Shown: positions 17,140 to 27,053, counted from the stretch's first letter. The stretch: DNA of 64,000 nt from Pseudomonas moorei (GCF_008801475.1 NZ_VZPP01000004.1:62001-126000); one strand, 5' to 3'. The notes: generated from the letters alone by a model not told the origin. Numbers and translations are program-made.

Positions 17140-18531
17140 ATGGGTATCAAGGTTCTGCTGGTCGAGGATGACCGCGCGCTACGCGAGGCGCTGGCCGACA
17201 CACTGTTGCTCGCGGGGCACGATTACAAAGCCGTCGGTTCGGCAGAAGAGGCACTGGTTGCCGTTGGGGGCGAGGCGTTCAGCCTGGTGCTCAGTGACGT
17301 CAACATGCCGGGCATGGACGGCCATCAGTTGCTCGGTTTGCTGCGCACGCATCAACCGCAACTGCCGGTGTTGCTGATGACGGCACATGGTGCCGTCGAG
17401 CGCGCGGTCGATGCGATGCGTCAGGGCGCTGCGGATTATCTGGTCAAGCCGTTCGAGCCCAAGGCCTTGCTTGATCTGGTTGCCCGCCATGCCCTGGGCA
17501 GCCTCGGCGCGCCCGAGAGTGAAGGGCCGGTAGCGTTCGAACCGGCCAGTGCGCAATTGCTCGAACTGGCTGCGCGGGTTGCCCGCAGTGATTCCACGGT
17601 GTTGATTTCCGGTGAGTCGGGCACGGGCAAGGAGGTGCTGGCGCGCTACATTCATCAGCATTCCCATCGTGCCAGCCAGCCATTCATTGCGATCAACTGT
17701 GCGGCGATCCCGGACAACATGCTGGAGGCCACGCTGTTCGGTCATGAAAAGGGCTCGTTCACCGGTGCCATAGCCGCGCAGGCCGGCAAGTTCGAACAGG
17801 CCGATGGTGGCACCATCCTGCTTGATGAAATTTCCGAGATGCCTCTGGGCCTGCAGGCCAAATTACTGCGGGTGTTGCAAGAGCGCGAAGTGGAGCGGGT
17901 CGGTGCGCGCAAGCCGATCACCCTGGACATTCGTGTCGTCGCGACCACCAACCGTGATCTGGCCGCAGAAGTGGCGGCGGGGCGATTCCGTGAAGACCTT
18001 TACTATCGCCTGTCGGTGTTTCCGCTGGCCTGGCGTCCTCTGCGCGAGCGCGCCGCTGACATCCTGCCTTTGGCCGAGCGACTGCTGGCCAAACACGTCA
18101 ATAAAATGAAGCATGCCGCGGCGCGACTGTCGCCCGAGGCGCAGGCTTGCCTGGTCGGTTACCCGTGGCCCGGGAACGTGCGTGAGCTGGATAATGCGAT
18201 TCAGCGTGCGCTGATCCTGCAACAGGGCGGCTTGATTCAGCCACAGGATTTCTGCCTGAGCGGCCCGGTCGCCTGTGCGCCTTTGCCGGCCATGGCGTCG
18301 GTGCCGACCTCTGTTCGGGGTGTGGAGGTCGAAGCCGAATCTGCCGGGGCGCTTGGCGATGATCTGCGTCGCCGTGAGTTCCAGATGATTATCGACACCC
18401 TGCGCACCGAGCGTGGCCGACGTAAAGAGGCCGCCGAGCGCCTGGGCATCAGCCCGCGTACCTTGCGCTACAAGTTGGCGCAAATGCGCGATGCGGGAAT
18501 GGACGTGGAAGCCTGTCTGTTCGCCACCTGA
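17140..18531 (+). CDS. fleR: Flagellar response regulator FleR (sigma-54 activator)
   Basis: FleR is the NtrC-type partner of FleS. The 463-residue protein has a receiver domain with phospho-acceptor Asp53 (LVLSDVNMPGMDG). Its AAA+ domain carries Walker A GESGTGK (158-164) and loop GSFTGA (205-210), followed by a Fis-type DNA-binding helix near the end (RKEAAERLGISPRTLRYKL). The loop reads GSFTGA rather than GAFTGA, a tolerated variant. A REPIN and the fliE promoter follow. Confidence 0.96.
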   Translation: MGIKVLLVEDDRALREALADTLLLAGHDYKAVGSAEEALVAVGGEAFSLVLSDVNMPGMDGHQLLGLLRTHQPQLPVLLMTAHGAVERAVDAMRQGAADYLVKPFEPKALLDLVARHALGSLGAPESEGPVAFEPASAQLLELAARVARSDSTVLISGESGTGKEVLARYIHQHSHRASQPFIAINCAAIPDNMLEATLFGHEKGSFTGAIAAQAGKFEQADGGTILLDEISEMPLGLQAKLLRVLQEREVERVGARKPITLDIRVVATTNRDLAAEVAAGRFREDLYYRLSVFPLAWRPLRERAADILPLAERLLAKHVNKMKHAAARLSPEAQACLVGYPWPGNVRELDNAIQRALILQQGGLIQPQDFCLSGPVACAPLPAMASVPTSVRGVEVEAESAGALGDDLRRREFQMIIDTLRTERGRRKEAAERLGISPRTLRYKLAQMRDAGMDVEACLFAT

Positions 18532-18542
18532 ACGCGTGCTTG

Positions 18543-18642
18543 TGTAGGCGCGAGCCTGCTTGCGATGGTCGTTAACGATGACTCGGGGTTTCAGGATAAA
18601 CGCGGTGCTCTTGAGCTCATCGCGAGCAGGCTCGCTCCTACA
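18543..18642. repeat. REPIN (paired inverted REP elements)
   Basis: TGTAGGCGCGAGCCTGCTTG at the left end and the inverted GAGCAGGCTCGCTCCTACA at the right end face each other across a spacer containing the typical GTTAACGATGAC segment. This is the P. fluorescens-group REPIN form. It fills most of the gap between fleR and the fliE promoter and may act as a transcription barrier. Confidence 0.9.
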
Positions 18643-18696
18643 GGACGAGGTTCGGCTCAGGGCGGTGGATGGCTTTTGTTGAGCGCAGTCGCGGAG

Positions 18697-18713
18697 CTGG
18701 CACCCTTGTTGCT
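18697..18713 (+). promoter_or_regulatory. Sigma-54 promoter of the fliE operon
   Basis: CTGGCACCCTTGTTGCTA has GG (18699-18700), ten bases, GC (18711-18712), with TGGCAC and TTGCT both consensus. It is 77 bases upstream of fliE and would drive fliEFGHIJ. Confidence 0.88.
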
Positions 18714-18789
18714 AACACCTCACTACCCGCCGAGTGAGTGTCAAAAAATTGCGGGACGCTAACGACGTAGTTCGTCAAAGAGAGAGACC

Positions 18790-19119
18790 ATGAGCCAAGG
18801 TATTGAATTCAATCGGTTGATGCTGGATATGCGCGCCATGCAAATGGATGCCATGTCTGCGCCGAAGTCGACTGCCGCGGTCCCTGAAATGGGTGGCACC
18901 AGCTTTTCCGACATGCTCGGTCAGGCCGTCAATAAAGTGAACGACACCCAACAGGCGTCCAGCCAGTTGGCTAACGCCTTCGAGATCGGCAAGAGCGGCG
19001 TCGACCTGACGGACGTGATGATTTCCTCGCAAAAGGCCAGTGTGTCCTTTCAGGCATTGACCCAGGTGCGTAACAAGCTGGTTCAGGCTTACCAAGACAT
19101 CATGCAGATGCCGGTTTAA
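18790..19119 (+). CDS. fliE: Flagellar hook-basal body protein FliE
   Basis: FliE links the MS ring to the proximal rod and is the first substrate of the export system. The 109-residue protein has a variable N-terminus, then the conserved [22 protein letters not shown] and the C-terminal [29 protein letters not shown]. It heads the fliEFGHIJ run, 15 bases before fliF. Confidence 0.97.
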   Translation: MSQGIEFNRLMLDMRAMQMDAMSAPKSTAAVPEMGGTSFSDMLGQAVNKVNDTQQASSQLANAFEIGKSGVDLTDVMISSQKASVSFQALTQVRNKLVQAYQDIMQMPV

Positions 19120-19134
19120 GGACGAGATTGAGTC

Positions 19135-20922
19135 ATGGCAGAAGCAGTCGCCGATAATGTTCCGGCCAAGGCCACACCGGTAGACGGCAAACCGCCGTTG
19201 TTCGGCTTGTCCTTCCTGGAAAACCTTTCCGAGATGACCATGCTGCGTCAGGTCGGCCTGCTGGTCGGCCTGGCCGCGAGCGTGGCGATTGGTTTTGCCG
19301 TGGTGTTGTGGTCCCAGCAACCGGACTACCGGCCGTTGTACGGCAGTCTTGCCGGTATGGATGCGAAACAGGTCATGGATACCCTGGCCTCCGCCGATAT
19401 TCCTTACACCGTTGAACCCAATTCCGGTGCCTTGCTGGTCAAGGCCGATGACCTGTCCCGTGCGCGGCTCAAGCTCGCGGCCGCTGGTGTCACTCCCAGC
19501 GATGGCAATATCGGTTTTGAAATCCTCGATAAAGAGCAGGGTCTGGGCACCAGCCAGTTCATGGAAGCGACCCGCTACCGTCGCGGCCTCGAAGGCGAGC
19601 TGGCGCGGACCATCTCCAGCCTGAACAACGTCAAGGGTGCCCGCGTGCACCTGGCGATTCCAAAAAGCTCGGTGTTCGTGCGCGACGAGCGCAAGCCAAG
19701 TGCTTCGGTTCTGGTCGAGCTTTACTCCGGTCGCTCCCTGGAGCCGGGTCAGGTCGTGGCCATCATCAACCTGGTGGCGACCAGCGTTCCCGAGCTGAGC
19801 AAGTCGCAGATCACCGTCGTCGACCAGAAAGGCAACCTGCTGTCCGATCAGGCGGAGAACTCCGAACTGACCATGGCCGGCAAGCAGTTCGACTACAGCC
19901 GTCGCATGGAAAGCATGCTCACCCAGCGCGTGCATAACATCCTGCAACCGGTACTGGGCAATGATCGCTACAAGGCCGAAGTCTCGGCCGATGTCGATTT
20001 CAGTGCCGTCGAATCGACCTCCGAGCAGTTCAACCCCGACCAGCCGGCGTTGCGCAGCGAGCAGTCGGTCAACGAACAACGTACCGCCAGCAATGGCCCG
20101 CAAGGCGTGCCGGGTGCCCTGAGCAACCAGCCGCCATCGCCGGCCTCGGCGCCGCAAACCACCGGTGGCGCCACCGCGTCGGCCGGTATGGTGCAGCCAG
20201 GCCAGCCATTGCTCGATGCCAACGGTCAGCAAGTCATGGACCCGGCCACCGGTCAGCCGATGCTGGCGCCGTACCCGGCGGACAAGCGTCAACAATCCAC
20301 CAAGAACTTTGAGCTCGACCGTTCCATCAGCCACACCAAGCAGCAGCAGGGCCGTTTGAATCGCCTGTCGGTGTCGGTGGTGGTGGATGACCAGGTCAAG
20401 ATCAACCCGGCCAACGGTGAAACCACCCGTGCGCCGTGGAGCGCCGACGAATTGGCGCGCTTCACGCGTCTGGTGCAGGATGCCGTCGGTTTCGACGCCA
20501 GCCGTGGCGACAGCGTCAGCGTGATCAACATGCCGTTCTCCGCCGAGCGCGGTGAAGTGATTGCCGATATTCCGTTCTACTCCCAGCCGTGGTTCTGGGA
20601 CATCGTCAAGCAAGTGCTGGGCGTCCTGTTCATCCTGGTGCTGGTCTTCGGTGTGCTGCGTCCGGTGCTGAACAACATCACCGGTGGTGGCAAAGGCAAG
20701 CAGCTGGCCGGCATCGGCAGCGACGTCGAGTTGGGTGGCATGGGCGGTCTGGACGGCGAACTGGCCAACGACCGCGTCAGCCTCGGTGGCCCGACCAGCA
20801 TCCTGTTGCCGAGCCCGAGCGAAGGCTATGACGCACAGTTGAACGCAATCAAGAGTCTGGTGGCAGAAGATCCGGGTCGTGTGGCCCAGGTCGTGAAAGA
20901 GTGGATTAACGCAGATGAGTGA
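19135..20922 (+). CDS. fliF: Flagellar MS-ring protein FliF
   Basis: FliF forms the MS ring in the inner membrane, the base on which the rotor and export gate assemble. The 595-residue protein has a first membrane helix (about residues 40-60, VGLLVGLAASVAIGFAVVLW), ring-building motifs in the periplasm, and a second helix (DIVKQVLGVLFILVLVFGVL). The cytoplasmic tail that binds FliG ends VVKEWINADE. A Pro/Ala/Gln-rich insert lies at about 320-385, as is usual. It overlaps fliG by 8 bases. Confidence 0.98.
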   Translation: MAEAVADNVPAKATPVDGKPPLFGLSFLENLSEMTMLRQVGLLVGLAASVAIGFAVVLWSQQPDYRPLYGSLAGMDAKQVMDTLASADIPYTVEPNSGALLVKADDLSRARLKLAAAGVTPSDGNIGFEILDKEQGLGTSQFMEATRYRRGLEGELARTISSLNNVKGARVHLAIPKSSVFVRDERKPSASVLVELYSGRSLEPGQVVAIINLVATSVPELSKSQITVVDQKGNLLSDQAENSELTMAGKQFDYSRRMESMLTQRVHNILQPVLGNDRYKAEVSADVDFSAVESTSEQFNPDQPALRSEQSVNEQRTASNGPQGVPGALSNQPPSPASAPQTTGGATASAGMVQPGQPLLDANGQQVMDPATGQPMLAPYPADKRQQSTKNFELDRSISHTKQQQGRLNRLSVSVVVDDQVKINPANGETTRAPWSADELARFTRLVQDAVGFDASRGDSVSVINMPFSAERGEVIADIPFYSQPWFWDIVKQVLGVLFILVLVFGVLRPVLNNITGGGKGKQLAGIGSDVELGGMGGLDGELANDRVSLGGPTSILLPSPSEGYDAQLNAIKSLVAEDPGRVAQVVKEWINADE

Positions 20923-21934
20923 TAACCGAGCCGTTGCCGCCAAGCTGTCCAAGGTCGACAAAGCCGCGATCCTGCTGCTGTCCCTGGGTTCTACCGATGC
21001 GGCCCAGGTGCTGCGCCACATGGGGCCCAAGGAGGTCCAGCGTGTTGGCGTGGCGATGGCGCAGATGGGTAACGTGCACCGTGAGCAAGTCGAGCAGGTG
21101 ATGAGCGAGTTCGTCGACATCGTCGGCGACCAGACCAGCCTGGGCGTCGGCTCCGACGACTACGTGCGCAAAATGCTCACCCAGGCCCTGGGCGAAGACA
21201 AGGCCAACGGCCTGATCGACCGGATCCTGCTGGGCGGCAACACCAGTGGCCTCGACAGCCTGAAGTGGATGGAACCGCGCGCCGTCGCCGACGTGATCCG
21301 CTACGAGCACCCGCAGATCCAGGCAATCGTGGTGGCGTACCTCGACCCGGATCAGGCCGGTGAAGTGCTCGGCAACTTCGACCACAAGGTGCGACTGGAC
21401 ATCATTCTGCGGGTTTCCTCGCTGAATACCGTGCAGCCGGCAGCCCTGAAAGAGCTCAACCAGATTCTCGAGAAGCAGTTCTCCGGCAACTCGAATGCTT
21501 CGCGCACCACCCTGGGCGGCATCAAGCGCGCCGCGGACATCATGAACTTCCTCGACAGCTCGATCGAAGGTCAGTTGATGGACTCGATCCGCGAAGTCGA
21601 CGAAGACCTGTCCGGTCAGATCGAAGACCTCATGTTCGTGTTCAACAACCTGGCCGATGTCGACGACCGCGGTATCCAGGCATTGCTACGCGAAGTGTCC
21701 TCCGACGTGCTGGTACTGGCCCTCAAAGGCTCGGACGAAGGCGTCAAGGAAAAGATCTTCAAGAACATGTCCAAGCGTGCGGCCGAACTGTTGCGCGACG
21801 ACCTCGAGGCCAAGGGCCCGGTGCGCGTCAGCGACGTGGAAACCGCGCAGAAGGAAATCCTCACCATCGCCCGCCGTATGGCCGAAGCCGGGGAAATCGT
21901 TCTCGGCGGCAAGGGCGGCGAGGAAATGATCTAA
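20915..21934 (+). CDS. fliG: Flagellar motor switch protein FliG
   Basis: FliG is the rotor protein that contacts the stators and FliM. The 339 residues show the three expected domains: an N-terminal FliF-binding domain, a middle domain with the EHPQIQAIVVAYLDP motif, and the C-terminal torque domain with charged helix residues (SDEGVKEKIFKNMSKRAAEL). Overlaps fliF by 8 bases; 4 bases separate it from fliH. Standard length. Confidence 0.98.
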   Translation: MSDNRAVAAKLSKVDKAAILLLSLGSTDAAQVLRHMGPKEVQRVGVAMAQMGNVHREQVEQVMSEFVDIVGDQTSLGVGSDDYVRKMLTQALGEDKANGLIDRILLGGNTSGLDSLKWMEPRAVADVIRYEHPQIQAIVVAYLDPDQAGEVLGNFDHKVRLDIILRVSSLNTVQPAALKELNQILEKQFSGNSNASRTTLGGIKRAADIMNFLDSSIEGQLMDSIREVDEDLSGQIEDLMFVFNNLADVDDRGIQALLREVSSDVLVLALKGSDEGVKEKIFKNMSKRAAELLRDDLEAKGPVRVSDVETAQKEILTIARRMAEAGEIVLGGKGGEEMI

Positions 21935-21938
21935 CACC

Positions 21939-22736
21939 ATGGCCAAGCATGATGAGTCGCCCACTGACCTGATCCGGGCCAGGGATGTCGGTGGTTTCGA
22001 TACATGGGCACTGCCCAGCTTCGATCCGCCTGAGCCCGAGCCTGAACCGGAGCCGGAACCCGAACCGCCGGAAATGGAAGAAGTGCCGCTGGAAGAAGTC
22101 CAGCCACTGACCCTCGAAGAGCTCGAAAGCATTCGCCAGGAAGCCTACAACGAAGGCTTCGCGACCGGTGAGCGAGAAGGTTTCCACAGCACCACGCTCA
22201 AGGTTCGTCAGGAAGCCGAAGTGGCGCTGGCGGCGAAGATTGCCGGCCTGGAACAACTGATGGCGCACCTGTTCGAGCCTATCGCCGAGCAGGACACGCA
22301 GATCGAAAAGTCTTTGGTCGACCTCGTGCAGCACATCAGCCGACAAGTGATTCAGCGCGAACTGGCCATCGATTCGACGCAGATCGAACACGTCATGCGC
22401 GAGGCCCTCAAGCTTCTGCCGCTGGGCGTCGGCAATGTGCGGTTGTACATCAATCCGCAGGATTTCGAGCAGGTCAAAGCCCTGCGCGAGCGTCATGAGG
22501 AAACCTGGCGCATCGTTGAAGATGAAGCGTTGCTGCCGGGCGGTTGCCGGGTCGAGACCGAGCACAGTCGTATCGATGCCACGATCGAAACCCGGATTGC
22601 ACGGGTGATGGACAAGCTGTTCGATCAATTGCACGAACAGTCCCTGCACCCGGCCGCCCCCGACCTGAGCCTTGAACTGCCGATCGAAGCCAGGCCTGCC
22701 ATTGCGCCAGTGCCGGACGCCGCCGATGCGCCTTGA
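21939..22736 (+). CDS. fliH: Flagellar export ATPase regulator FliH
   Basis: FliH dimers bind FliI, dampen its ATPase activity and anchor it to the C ring through FliN. The 265-residue protein has a proline- and glutamate-rich N-terminal stretch with alternating Pro-Glu (residues about 30-44). A central coiled coil and a conserved C-terminal half ([28 protein letters not shown]) follow. The Pro-Glu run is longer than the usual low-complexity tract. The fliI ATG lies inside its last codons, an 11-base overlap. Confidence 0.95.
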   Translation: MAKHDESPTDLIRARDVGGFDTWALPSFDPPEPEPEPEPEPEPPEMEEVPLEEVQPLTLEELESIRQEAYNEGFATGEREGFHSTTLKVRQEAEVALAAKIAGLEQLMAHLFEPIAEQDTQIEKSLVDLVQHISRQVIQRELAIDSTQIEHVMREALKLLPLGVGNVRLYINPQDFEQVKALRERHEETWRIVEDEALLPGGCRVETEHSRIDATIETRIARVMDKLFDQLHEQSLHPAAPDLSLELPIEARPAIAPVPDAADAP

Positions 22737-24084
22737 TCGCACCAGTTTCGCCAAGCGCCTGGGCAGTTACGCCGAGGCCACGGAACTGGCTGGCGCGCCA
22801 ATCCTGGAAGGGCGCTTGCTGCGCATGGTCGGCCTGACCCTCGAAGCCGAAGGCTTGCGCGCCGCCATGGGCAGCCGTTGCATGGTGATCAACGACGACA
22901 GCTATCACCCGGTGCAGGTCGAAGCCGAAGTCATGGGTTTCTCTGGCAGCAAAGTATTTCTGATGCCCGTCGGCAGCGTCGCAGGTATTGCGCCTGGCGC
23001 TCGTGTGGTGCCCCTGGCCGATACCGGTCGCCTGCCGATGGGCATGAGCATGCTCGGGCGGGTACTCGATGGCGCCGGGCGTGCGCTGGACGGCAAGGGC
23101 GGAATGAAGGCCGAGGACTGGGTGCCGATGGATGGCCCGACCATCAATCCGCTCAAGCGCGAACCGATCAGCGAGCCGCTGGATGTGGGCATTCGCTGCA
23201 TCAACGGTATGTTGACGGTTGGCCGTGGCCAGCGGCTCGGGCTTTTCGCCGGTACCGGCGTCGGTAAATCCGTCTTGCTGGGCATGATGACCCGCTTCAC
23301 CGAGGCCGACATTATCGTCGTCGGGCTGATCGGTGAGCGGGGTCGTGAAGTCAAGGAGTTCATCGAGCACATCCTCGGTGAAGAAGGGCTCAAACGTTCG
23401 GTGGTCGTTGCGTCGCCAGCGGACGATGCGCCTTTGATGCGTCTGCGCGCGGCCATGTACTGCACGCGAATCGCCGAATATTTCCGTGACAAGGGCAAGA
23501 ACGTCCTGTTGCTGATGGATTCGCTGACCCGTTTCGCCCAGGCCCAGCGGGAAATCGCCCTGGCCATCGGCGAACCGCCGGCCACCAAGGGCTATCCGCC
23601 ATCAGTGTTCGCCAAGTTGCCGAAGCTGGTGGAGCGGGCCGGTAATGCCGAGAAGGGTGGCGGCTCGATCACTGCGTTCTACACCGTACTGTCCGAAGGC
23701 GATGACCAGCAGGACCCGATTGCCGACTCGGCGCGGGGCGTACTCGATGGTCACATCGTCCTGTCCCGGCGCCTGGCTGAAGAGGGGCATTACCCGGCCA
23801 TCGATATCGAGGCTTCCATCAGCCGGGTGATGCCGGCGGTGGTATCGGCGGAGCACATGGCTCGTGCGCAGTATTTCAAGCAGTTGTGGTCGCGCTATCA
23901 ACAGAGTCGCGATTTGATCAGTGTCGGTGCCTACGTCGCCGGTGGTGATCGCGAGACCGACCTGGCGATTTCCCTGCAGCCACAGTTGGTCAAATACCTG
24001 CGTCAGGGGCTCAACGACAGCATCAGCCTGGGCGAAAGCGAAGCGTATCTGGCCTCGATCTTCGCGCCAGCGGCGAGCGGTTAA
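22726..24084 (+). CDS. fliI: Flagellum-specific ATPase FliI
   Basis: FliI is the F1-beta-like ATPase of the export apparatus. The 452-residue product begins [15 protein letters not shown]. The frame is open upstream but that extension is the fliH coding region read in another frame, so the ATG at 22726 is chosen. Walker A is FAGTGVGKS (174-182), and the Walker B aspartate ends [16 protein letters not shown]. The family signature [14 protein letters not shown] is present. It overlaps fliH by 11 bases and is followed by fliJ after 6 bases. Confidence 0.97.
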   Translation: MRLDRTSFAKRLGSYAEATELAGAPILEGRLLRMVGLTLEAEGLRAAMGSRCMVINDDSYHPVQVEAEVMGFSGSKVFLMPVGSVAGIAPGARVVPLADTGRLPMGMSMLGRVLDGAGRALDGKGGMKAEDWVPMDGPTINPLKREPISEPLDVGIRCINGMLTVGRGQRLGLFAGTGVGKSVLLGMMTRFTEADIIVVGLIGERGREVKEFIEHILGEEGLKRSVVVASPADDAPLMRLRAAMYCTRIAEYFRDKGKNVLLLMDSLTRFAQAQREIALAIGEPPATKGYPPSVFAKLPKLVERAGNAEKGGGSITAFYTVLSEGDDQQDPIADSARGVLDGHIVLSRRLAEEGHYPAIDIEASISRVMPAVVSAEHMARAQYFKQLWSRYQQSRDLISVGAYVAGGDRETDLAISLQPQLVKYLRQGLNDSISLGESEAYLASIFAPAASG

Positions 24085-24090
24085 CCGGTC

Positions 24091-24540
24091 ATGGCCCAGA
24101 CTCGAGCAGGGCGCCTGGCCCCGGTGGTGGAGATGGCCGAAAAGGCCGAGAAAACTGCGGTCCAGCGTCTGGGGCACTTTCAGGGGCAGGTGCGTTTGGC
24201 GGAAAGCAAACTCGCCGACCTCGAAGCCTTTCGACTCGACTATCAAGAGCAATGGATCGTGCGCGGCAGCGGTGGTGTCTCGGGCCAATGGTTGCTGGGC
24301 TACCAGGGATTCCTTGCGCAACTGGGTACGGCCATCGACCAGCAGCGCCAAAGCCTGGCCTGGCACCAGAACAACTTGAACAAGGCCCGGGAAACCTGGC
24401 AACAGGCGTTCGCCCGGGTCGAAGGTTTGCGCAAGCTGGTACAGCGCTACGCGGATGAAGCGCGAGTGCTCGAAGACAAGCGCGAACAGAAACTGCTGGA
24501 TGAATTGTCCCAGCGCTTGCCGCGCCAGGATGCGTATTGA
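24091..24540 (+). CDS. fliJ: Flagellar export protein FliJ
   Basis: FliJ is the small coiled-coil stalk of the export ATPase, analogous to the gamma subunit of F1. The 149-residue protein is almost entirely predicted helix, rich in Gln, Glu and Arg, as the family requires. The conserved features are low in sequence but the place after fliI and the length are diagnostic. It ends the fliE operon; the 111 bases after it contain no convincing promoter. Confidence 0.93.
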   Translation: MAQTRAGRLAPVVEMAEKAEKTAVQRLGHFQGQVRLAESKLADLEAFRLDYQEQWIVRGSGGVSGQWLLGYQGFLAQLGTAIDQQRQSLAWHQNNLNKARETWQQAFARVEGLRKLVQRYADEARVLEDKREQKLLDELSQRLPRQDAY

Positions 24541-24651
24541 ATCAGGTGAGGGGCGATCGGATGGACACCACCCTTTTCCAGCCTTGCCCCAACCTTTACC
24601 AAATGCTAAACCTTGTACAGGCAGGTTCCCCAATGACAAGGAAGCCATGAC

Positions 24652-24960
24652 ATGTCAGTCGTTAAAGAAATCTCTGCGGATGGGAAAAAGCTGACGATTT
24701 CGGTCAAGGGGCGATTCGATTTCGCCAAGCACCAAGAATTTCGCGAATCCTATGAGCGAACCGATGGCGCCATGCCGAGGTCCGTTGTAGTCGACCTCAA
24801 AGAGGCGACTTATCTCGACAGCTCTGCGCTCGGCATGTTGTTGCTGCTTCGGGATCATGCGGGTGGCGACCACTCCGATGTTCGCCTCGTCAACAGCAGT
24901 TCCGATGTGAAGAAAATCCTCGCGATATCCAATTTCGACAAGCTGTTCGACATCAGTTGA
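24652..24960 (+). CDS. hsbA: STAS-domain anti-anti-sigma factor HsbA
   Basis: HsbA is an anti-sigma-factor antagonist that in P. aeruginosa switches partners between the anti-sigma factor FlgM and the diguanylate cyclase HsbD, according to its phosphorylation. The 102-residue protein is a single STAS domain, with the phosphorylatable serine pair at 57-58 in ATYLDSSALGMLL. Its stop overlaps the TTG start of hsbR. Identity as HsbA rests on the linked hsbR and hptB genes; the biochemical partners are inferred. Confidence 0.88.
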   Translation: MSVVKEISADGKKLTISVKGRFDFAKHQEFRESYERTDGAMPRSVVVDLKEATYLDSSALGMLLLLRDHAGGDHSDVRLVNSSSDVKKILAISNFDKLFDIS

Positions 24961-26672
24961 ACGCCGTGCAGCCTGCACTCGAATCGCTGACGATTCTGAT
25001 TGCCGAGGACAGCGCGGCCGATCGCATGCTGTTGTCGAGCATCGTTCGTCGCCAGGGGCATCAAGTGCTGACCGCGGCCAACGGTGCCGAAGCGGTCGAA
25101 GTCTTTCGCCTGCAATGTCCGCAACTGGTGTTGATGGACGCGATGATGCCGGTGATGGATGGCTTCGAAGCGGCCCGGCAAATCAAGGCATTGGCCGGGG
25201 AAACCCTGGTGCCGATCATCTTCCTGACGTCATTGTCGGAAAGCGAAGCCCTGGCCCGTTGCCTGGAAGTGGGCGGCGACGATTTTTTGGCAAAGCCTTA
25301 CAACCAGGTGATTCTCTCGGCCAAGATCAAGGCGATGGATCGCTTGCGACGATTGCAGGCCACTGTGCTGCAGCAGCGCGATCAGATCGCCCGGCACCAC
25401 GAGTATTTGCTCAACGAGCAACGCGTGGCGAAGGCCGTGTTCGATAAGGTGGCCCATTCCGGCTGCCTCAATGCCCCCAATATCCGTTACTTGCAATCGC
25501 CCTATGCGTTGTTCAATGGCGATTTGCTATTGGCCGCGTTCACCCCCGCGGGCGACATGCATGTGCTGCTCGGCGACTTCACCGGTCATGGTTTGCCGGC
25601 TGCCGTCGGTGCGATGCCCCTGGCTGAAGTCTTTTACGGCATGACCGCCAAGGGCTATGGCCTGGCAGAAACCTTGCGCGAGATGAATGCCAAGCTCAAA
25701 CGTATCCTGCCGGTGGACATGTTCTGCTGCGCGACGCTGCTGTGCTTGAGCTTTCAGCGGCGTTCGGTGGAGGTCTGGAACGGCGGCATGCCGGACGGTT
25801 ACCTGCACAGTATTGCCACTGGCGAACGAACACCGCTGACCGCCCGGCACTTGCCCCTGGGGGTGCTGAGCCCGCAAACATTCGATGACCGCACCGAAGT
25901 GTTTCCCATGGCGCTCGGGGATCGGGTATTCCTGCTGTCGGACGGGGTGATCGATACCTGCGATGCCGACGAACAGCTGTTTGGCGTGCAGCGGCTGCAA
26001 GCGGTGTTCGCCGCCAATCGTCATCCGGATGCCTTGTTTGAGGAAATCGAACAGGCGCTGCGGGATTTTGGCGGCGTAACACGCGACGACGTCAGCATGG
26101 TCGAAATCAGTCTGCTGGAGCCCGCACAGCTGAATCCGCCCGCCCTGGTTTATTCCGACAGCGGCCAGTCCTGCCCGCTGGACTGGTCGGTGAGTTTCGA
26201 GTTTCGTGCCGCCACGCTCAAGCGCTTCAACCCGCTGCCCTATTTGCTGCAATTGCTGCTGGAGGTTCACGGTCTGCGGACGCAAAGCGGGGCGCTCTAC
26301 AGTGTGCTGGCGGAACTGTATTCCAACGCGCTGGAGCATGGTGTGCTCGGTCTGGACTCAAGCCTCAAGCGCGATGTCTCGGGTTTTACCCGCTACTATC
26401 AACAGCGCAATGCACGTCTTGATGAGCTGCAGGACGGTTTTGTCCGGGTACATTTGCAGGTCACACCGCAAGGCGAGGGTGGTTGTCTGGCGATTCGTGT
26501 CGAAGACAGTGGCAAGGGATTTGATGTCGAACGGGTGCTGGAGCGTCCGCTTGACCCTGTCCGTCTGTCGGGACGCGGTGTCAGTCTGATCCGCCAGTTG
26601 GGGCGAAATGCCAGTTGGTCCGACAATGGTCGCAGTGCCCGCGTGGAGTTTTACTGGGAGGCTCTGGCATAA
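24957..26672 (+). CDS. hsbR: Response regulator with PP2C phosphatase and HATPase domains, HsbR
   Basis: HsbR receives phosphate from HptB and acts on HsbA as phosphatase or kinase. The 571 residues contain a receiver domain (Asp61 in LVLMDAMMPVMDG), a SpoIIE/PP2C domain (about 170-395, with LLGDFTGHGLPAAVGAMPLAE and FLLSDGVIDTCD), and a C-terminal HATPase_c2 serine-kinase-like domain (ELYSNALEHG, VEDSGKGFD). The TTG start at 24957 overlaps the hsbA stop. The upstream flanking frame offers no better start. An intact three-domain protein. Confidence 0.9.
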   Translation: MNAVQPALESLTILIAEDSAADRMLLSSIVRRQGHQVLTAANGAEAVEVFRLQCPQLVLMDAMMPVMDGFEAARQIKALAGETLVPIIFLTSLSESEALARCLEVGGDDFLAKPYNQVILSAKIKAMDRLRRLQATVLQQRDQIARHHEYLLNEQRVAKAVFDKVAHSGCLNAPNIRYLQSPYALFNGDLLLAAFTPAGDMHVLLGDFTGHGLPAAVGAMPLAEVFYGMTAKGYGLAETLREMNAKLKRILPVDMFCCATLLCLSFQRRSVEVWNGGMPDGYLHSIATGERTPLTARHLPLGVLSPQTFDDRTEVFPMALGDRVFLLSDGVIDTCDADEQLFGVQRLQAVFAANRHPDALFEEIEQALRDFGGVTRDDVSMVEISLLEPAQLNPPALVYSDSGQSCPLDWSVSFEFRAATLKRFNPLPYLLQLLLEVHGLRTQSGALYSVLAELYSNALEHGVLGLDSSLKRDVSGFTRYYQQRNARLDELQDGFVRVHLQVTPQGEGGCLAIRVEDSGKGFDVERVLERPLDPVRLSGRGVSLIRQLGRNASWSDNGRSARVEFYWEALA

Positions 26673-26702
26673 TCCGCGCATTCTTGATCAAGGAGTGAGC
26701 AA

Positions 26703-27053
26703 GTGGCTGACACACATCTCGACCCGAACGTGCTGAGCGCGTTGCAAGAGATCATGGAGGACGAGTATCCGACCCTGGTGGATACCTTTCTCGCTGATTC
26801 CGAACAGCGCTTGCAGCTGCTCAAGCAGGCTGCCGATGCTACACAATTCCTTGAGACTGCCCATAGCTTCAAGGGCAGTAGCAGCAACATGGGCGCGATT
26901 CGCCTGGCTGATCTGTGTCATGAGCTGGAGCAGCAGGCCAAGGGGCTGGATCTTTCAGGCATCGAAACGCTTGTCGCGGCAATCGATCGCGAATTCGCCT
27001 TCGTCCGGCCGCTTTATGAAGAGGAACGACGGCGTTCGTCTCCACCAGTTTGA
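26703..27053 (+). CDS. hptB: Histidine phosphotransfer protein HptB
   Basis: HptB passes phosphate from hybrid sensors (in P. aeruginosa PA1611, RetS and others) to HsbR, linking surface and motility decisions. The 116-residue protein is one Hpt domain with the phospho-acceptor His54 in ETAHSFKGSSSNMGA. The start is GTG at 26703, with AAGGAG 7 bases before it. It completes an hsbA-hsbR-hptB unit lying between fliJ and fliK. Confidence 0.9.
   Translation: MADTHLDPNVLSALQEIMEDEYPTLVDTFLADSEQRLQLLKQAADATQFLETAHSFKGSSSNMGAIRLADLCHELEQQAKGLDLSGIETLVAAIDREFAFVRPLYEEERRRSSPPV

Noticed and set aside
18775..21120. A 781-codon open frame on the minus strand opposite fliE-fliF-fliG
   Set aside because: It is the shadow of three certain flagellar genes in GC-rich DNA. 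Its translation is low-complexity, rich in His, Arg and Gln, with no recognisable domain.
24541..24651. A sigma-28-like sequence (TAAACC) before hsbA
   Set aside because: No -10 element resembling GCCGATAA occurs at the required spacing.
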